Source: CAZMOK01 sp964567785
GTDB lineage: Bacteria; Bacteroidota; Bacteroidia; Bacteroidales; JAGOPY01
Assembly: GCA_964567785.1 (NCBI GenBank)
Contig: CAZMOK010000068.1
Location: 1 to 14,539 of the forward strand
Length of the DNA: 14,539 bases
Direction: 5' to 3'
Shown here: positions 14,425-14,539 of the stretch, one piece after another
Layout: the number at the start of each line of letters is the position of its first letter
How positions within the stretch are numbered: the stretch's first letter is position 1
Program-made: the position numbers and the translations under genes
Notes under the pieces: model-generated
Databases searched by the model: none
Seen by the model: the letters and a program-made list of their open reading frames with translations, nothing else
What the model was told of the DNA's origin: nothing

Positions 14425-14501
14425 GTGTTACGGGTTACGGGTTGCGGGTTGCGGGTTACGAGTTGCGGGTTACGGGTTACGGGTTACGGGTTGCGGGTTA
14501 A
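14425..14501. repeat. Heptamer array GGGTTRC x11
   Basis: Eleven contiguous 7-base units over 77 bp: GTGTTAC first, then a mix of GGGTTAC and GGGTTGC, one GAGTTGC and a final GGGTTAA. Runs of GGG every 7 bases (four in 32-55, five in 67-97 of the 14400s) fit the G-quadruplex pattern on the + strand. That strand is the template for the acyltransferase gene just downstream. Confidence 0.95.
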
Positions 14502-14520
14502 CTCAGAACTCAGAACTTAC
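14502..14520. repeat. Heptamer array CTCAGAA x2.5
   Basis: CTCAGAA, CTCAGAA and a partial CTTAC directly continue the GGGTTRC array with no spacer. On the minus strand the word is TTCTGAG and includes a TGA that would end the partial gene at the right edge. Confidence 0.65.
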
Positions 14521-14539
14521 TGCCGATCCCGATATCGCT
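14510..14539 (-). CDS. Possible 3' end of a further minus-strand gene (partial)
   Basis: The last 30 bases read on the minus strand as S-D-I-G-I-G-S-K-F-stop (TGA at 14510-14512). Alternating hydrophobic residues and a terminal Phe suit the final strand of an outer-membrane beta-barrel, but nine residues cannot prove a gene. It would lie in the same direction as the acyltransferase. Confidence 0.35.
   Translation of the reverse strand, partial: SDIGIGSKF

Overview
The window looks like Bacteroidota, probably the Bacteroidales/Marinilabiliales side. The evidence is a SusC/SusD outer-membrane pair, start codons without Shine-Dalgarno sequences but with A/T-rich leaders, and promoters of the TTG-N19-TAnnTTTG type used by the Bacteroidetes housekeeping sigma factor. 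The 100-base run of N (6926-7025) marks a scaffold join, so this is a draft or metagenome-derived assembly. No phage, insertion sequence, CRISPR array, tRNA or rRNA was seen.

Layout. (1) 19-4825, minus strand: a self-contained susC-susD operon with a promoter in front of susC and a rho-independent terminator just after susD. (2) 4861-6887, minus strand: an aromatic amino acid ammonia-lyase (HAL/PAL/TAL family) followed by a small four-helix membrane protein of unknown role. The lyase has cysteine instead of serine in its cofactor-forming Ala-Ser-Gly triad. (3) 6888-7258: a repeat-rich intergenic region containing the assembly gap. (4) 7259-8967: a thioredoxin-like protein (plus) converging on histidyl-tRNA synthetase (minus) with a 10-base overlap. 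(5) 9175-11531, plus strand: two translationally coupled glycosyltransferases, GT4 then membrane-bound GT2. They converge on (6) 11528-12985, an LptF/LptG-type lipopolysaccharide-export permease. (7) 13205-14377, minus strand: a GNAT-like acyltransferase, with what may be the last codons of another minus-strand gene at the right edge. Regions 5-7 read as a cell-envelope neighbourhood of surface glycan synthesis, LPS transport and possibly lipid acylation.

The most unusual signal lies between the genes. Every intergenic region from 6888 rightward carries short tandem arrays. Six of the seven arrays have a repeat unit of exactly 7 bases although their sequences are unrelated (TTAATAA, CTTAAAT, GCTGTTG, CACTCAA, GGGTTRC, CTCAGAA); the seventh is a 9/18-base array. 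Several arrays sit flush against genes. One supplies the stop codon of the acyltransferase, another would supply the stop codon of the partial gene at the right edge, and a third begins two bases before the lyase start codon. These resemble the heptameric STRR repeats of cyanobacteria, but here a constant unit length is kept across unrelated words. Other points of interest are three TTAACA repeats phased at 11 bp over the susC promoter and very short or absent 5' leaders.
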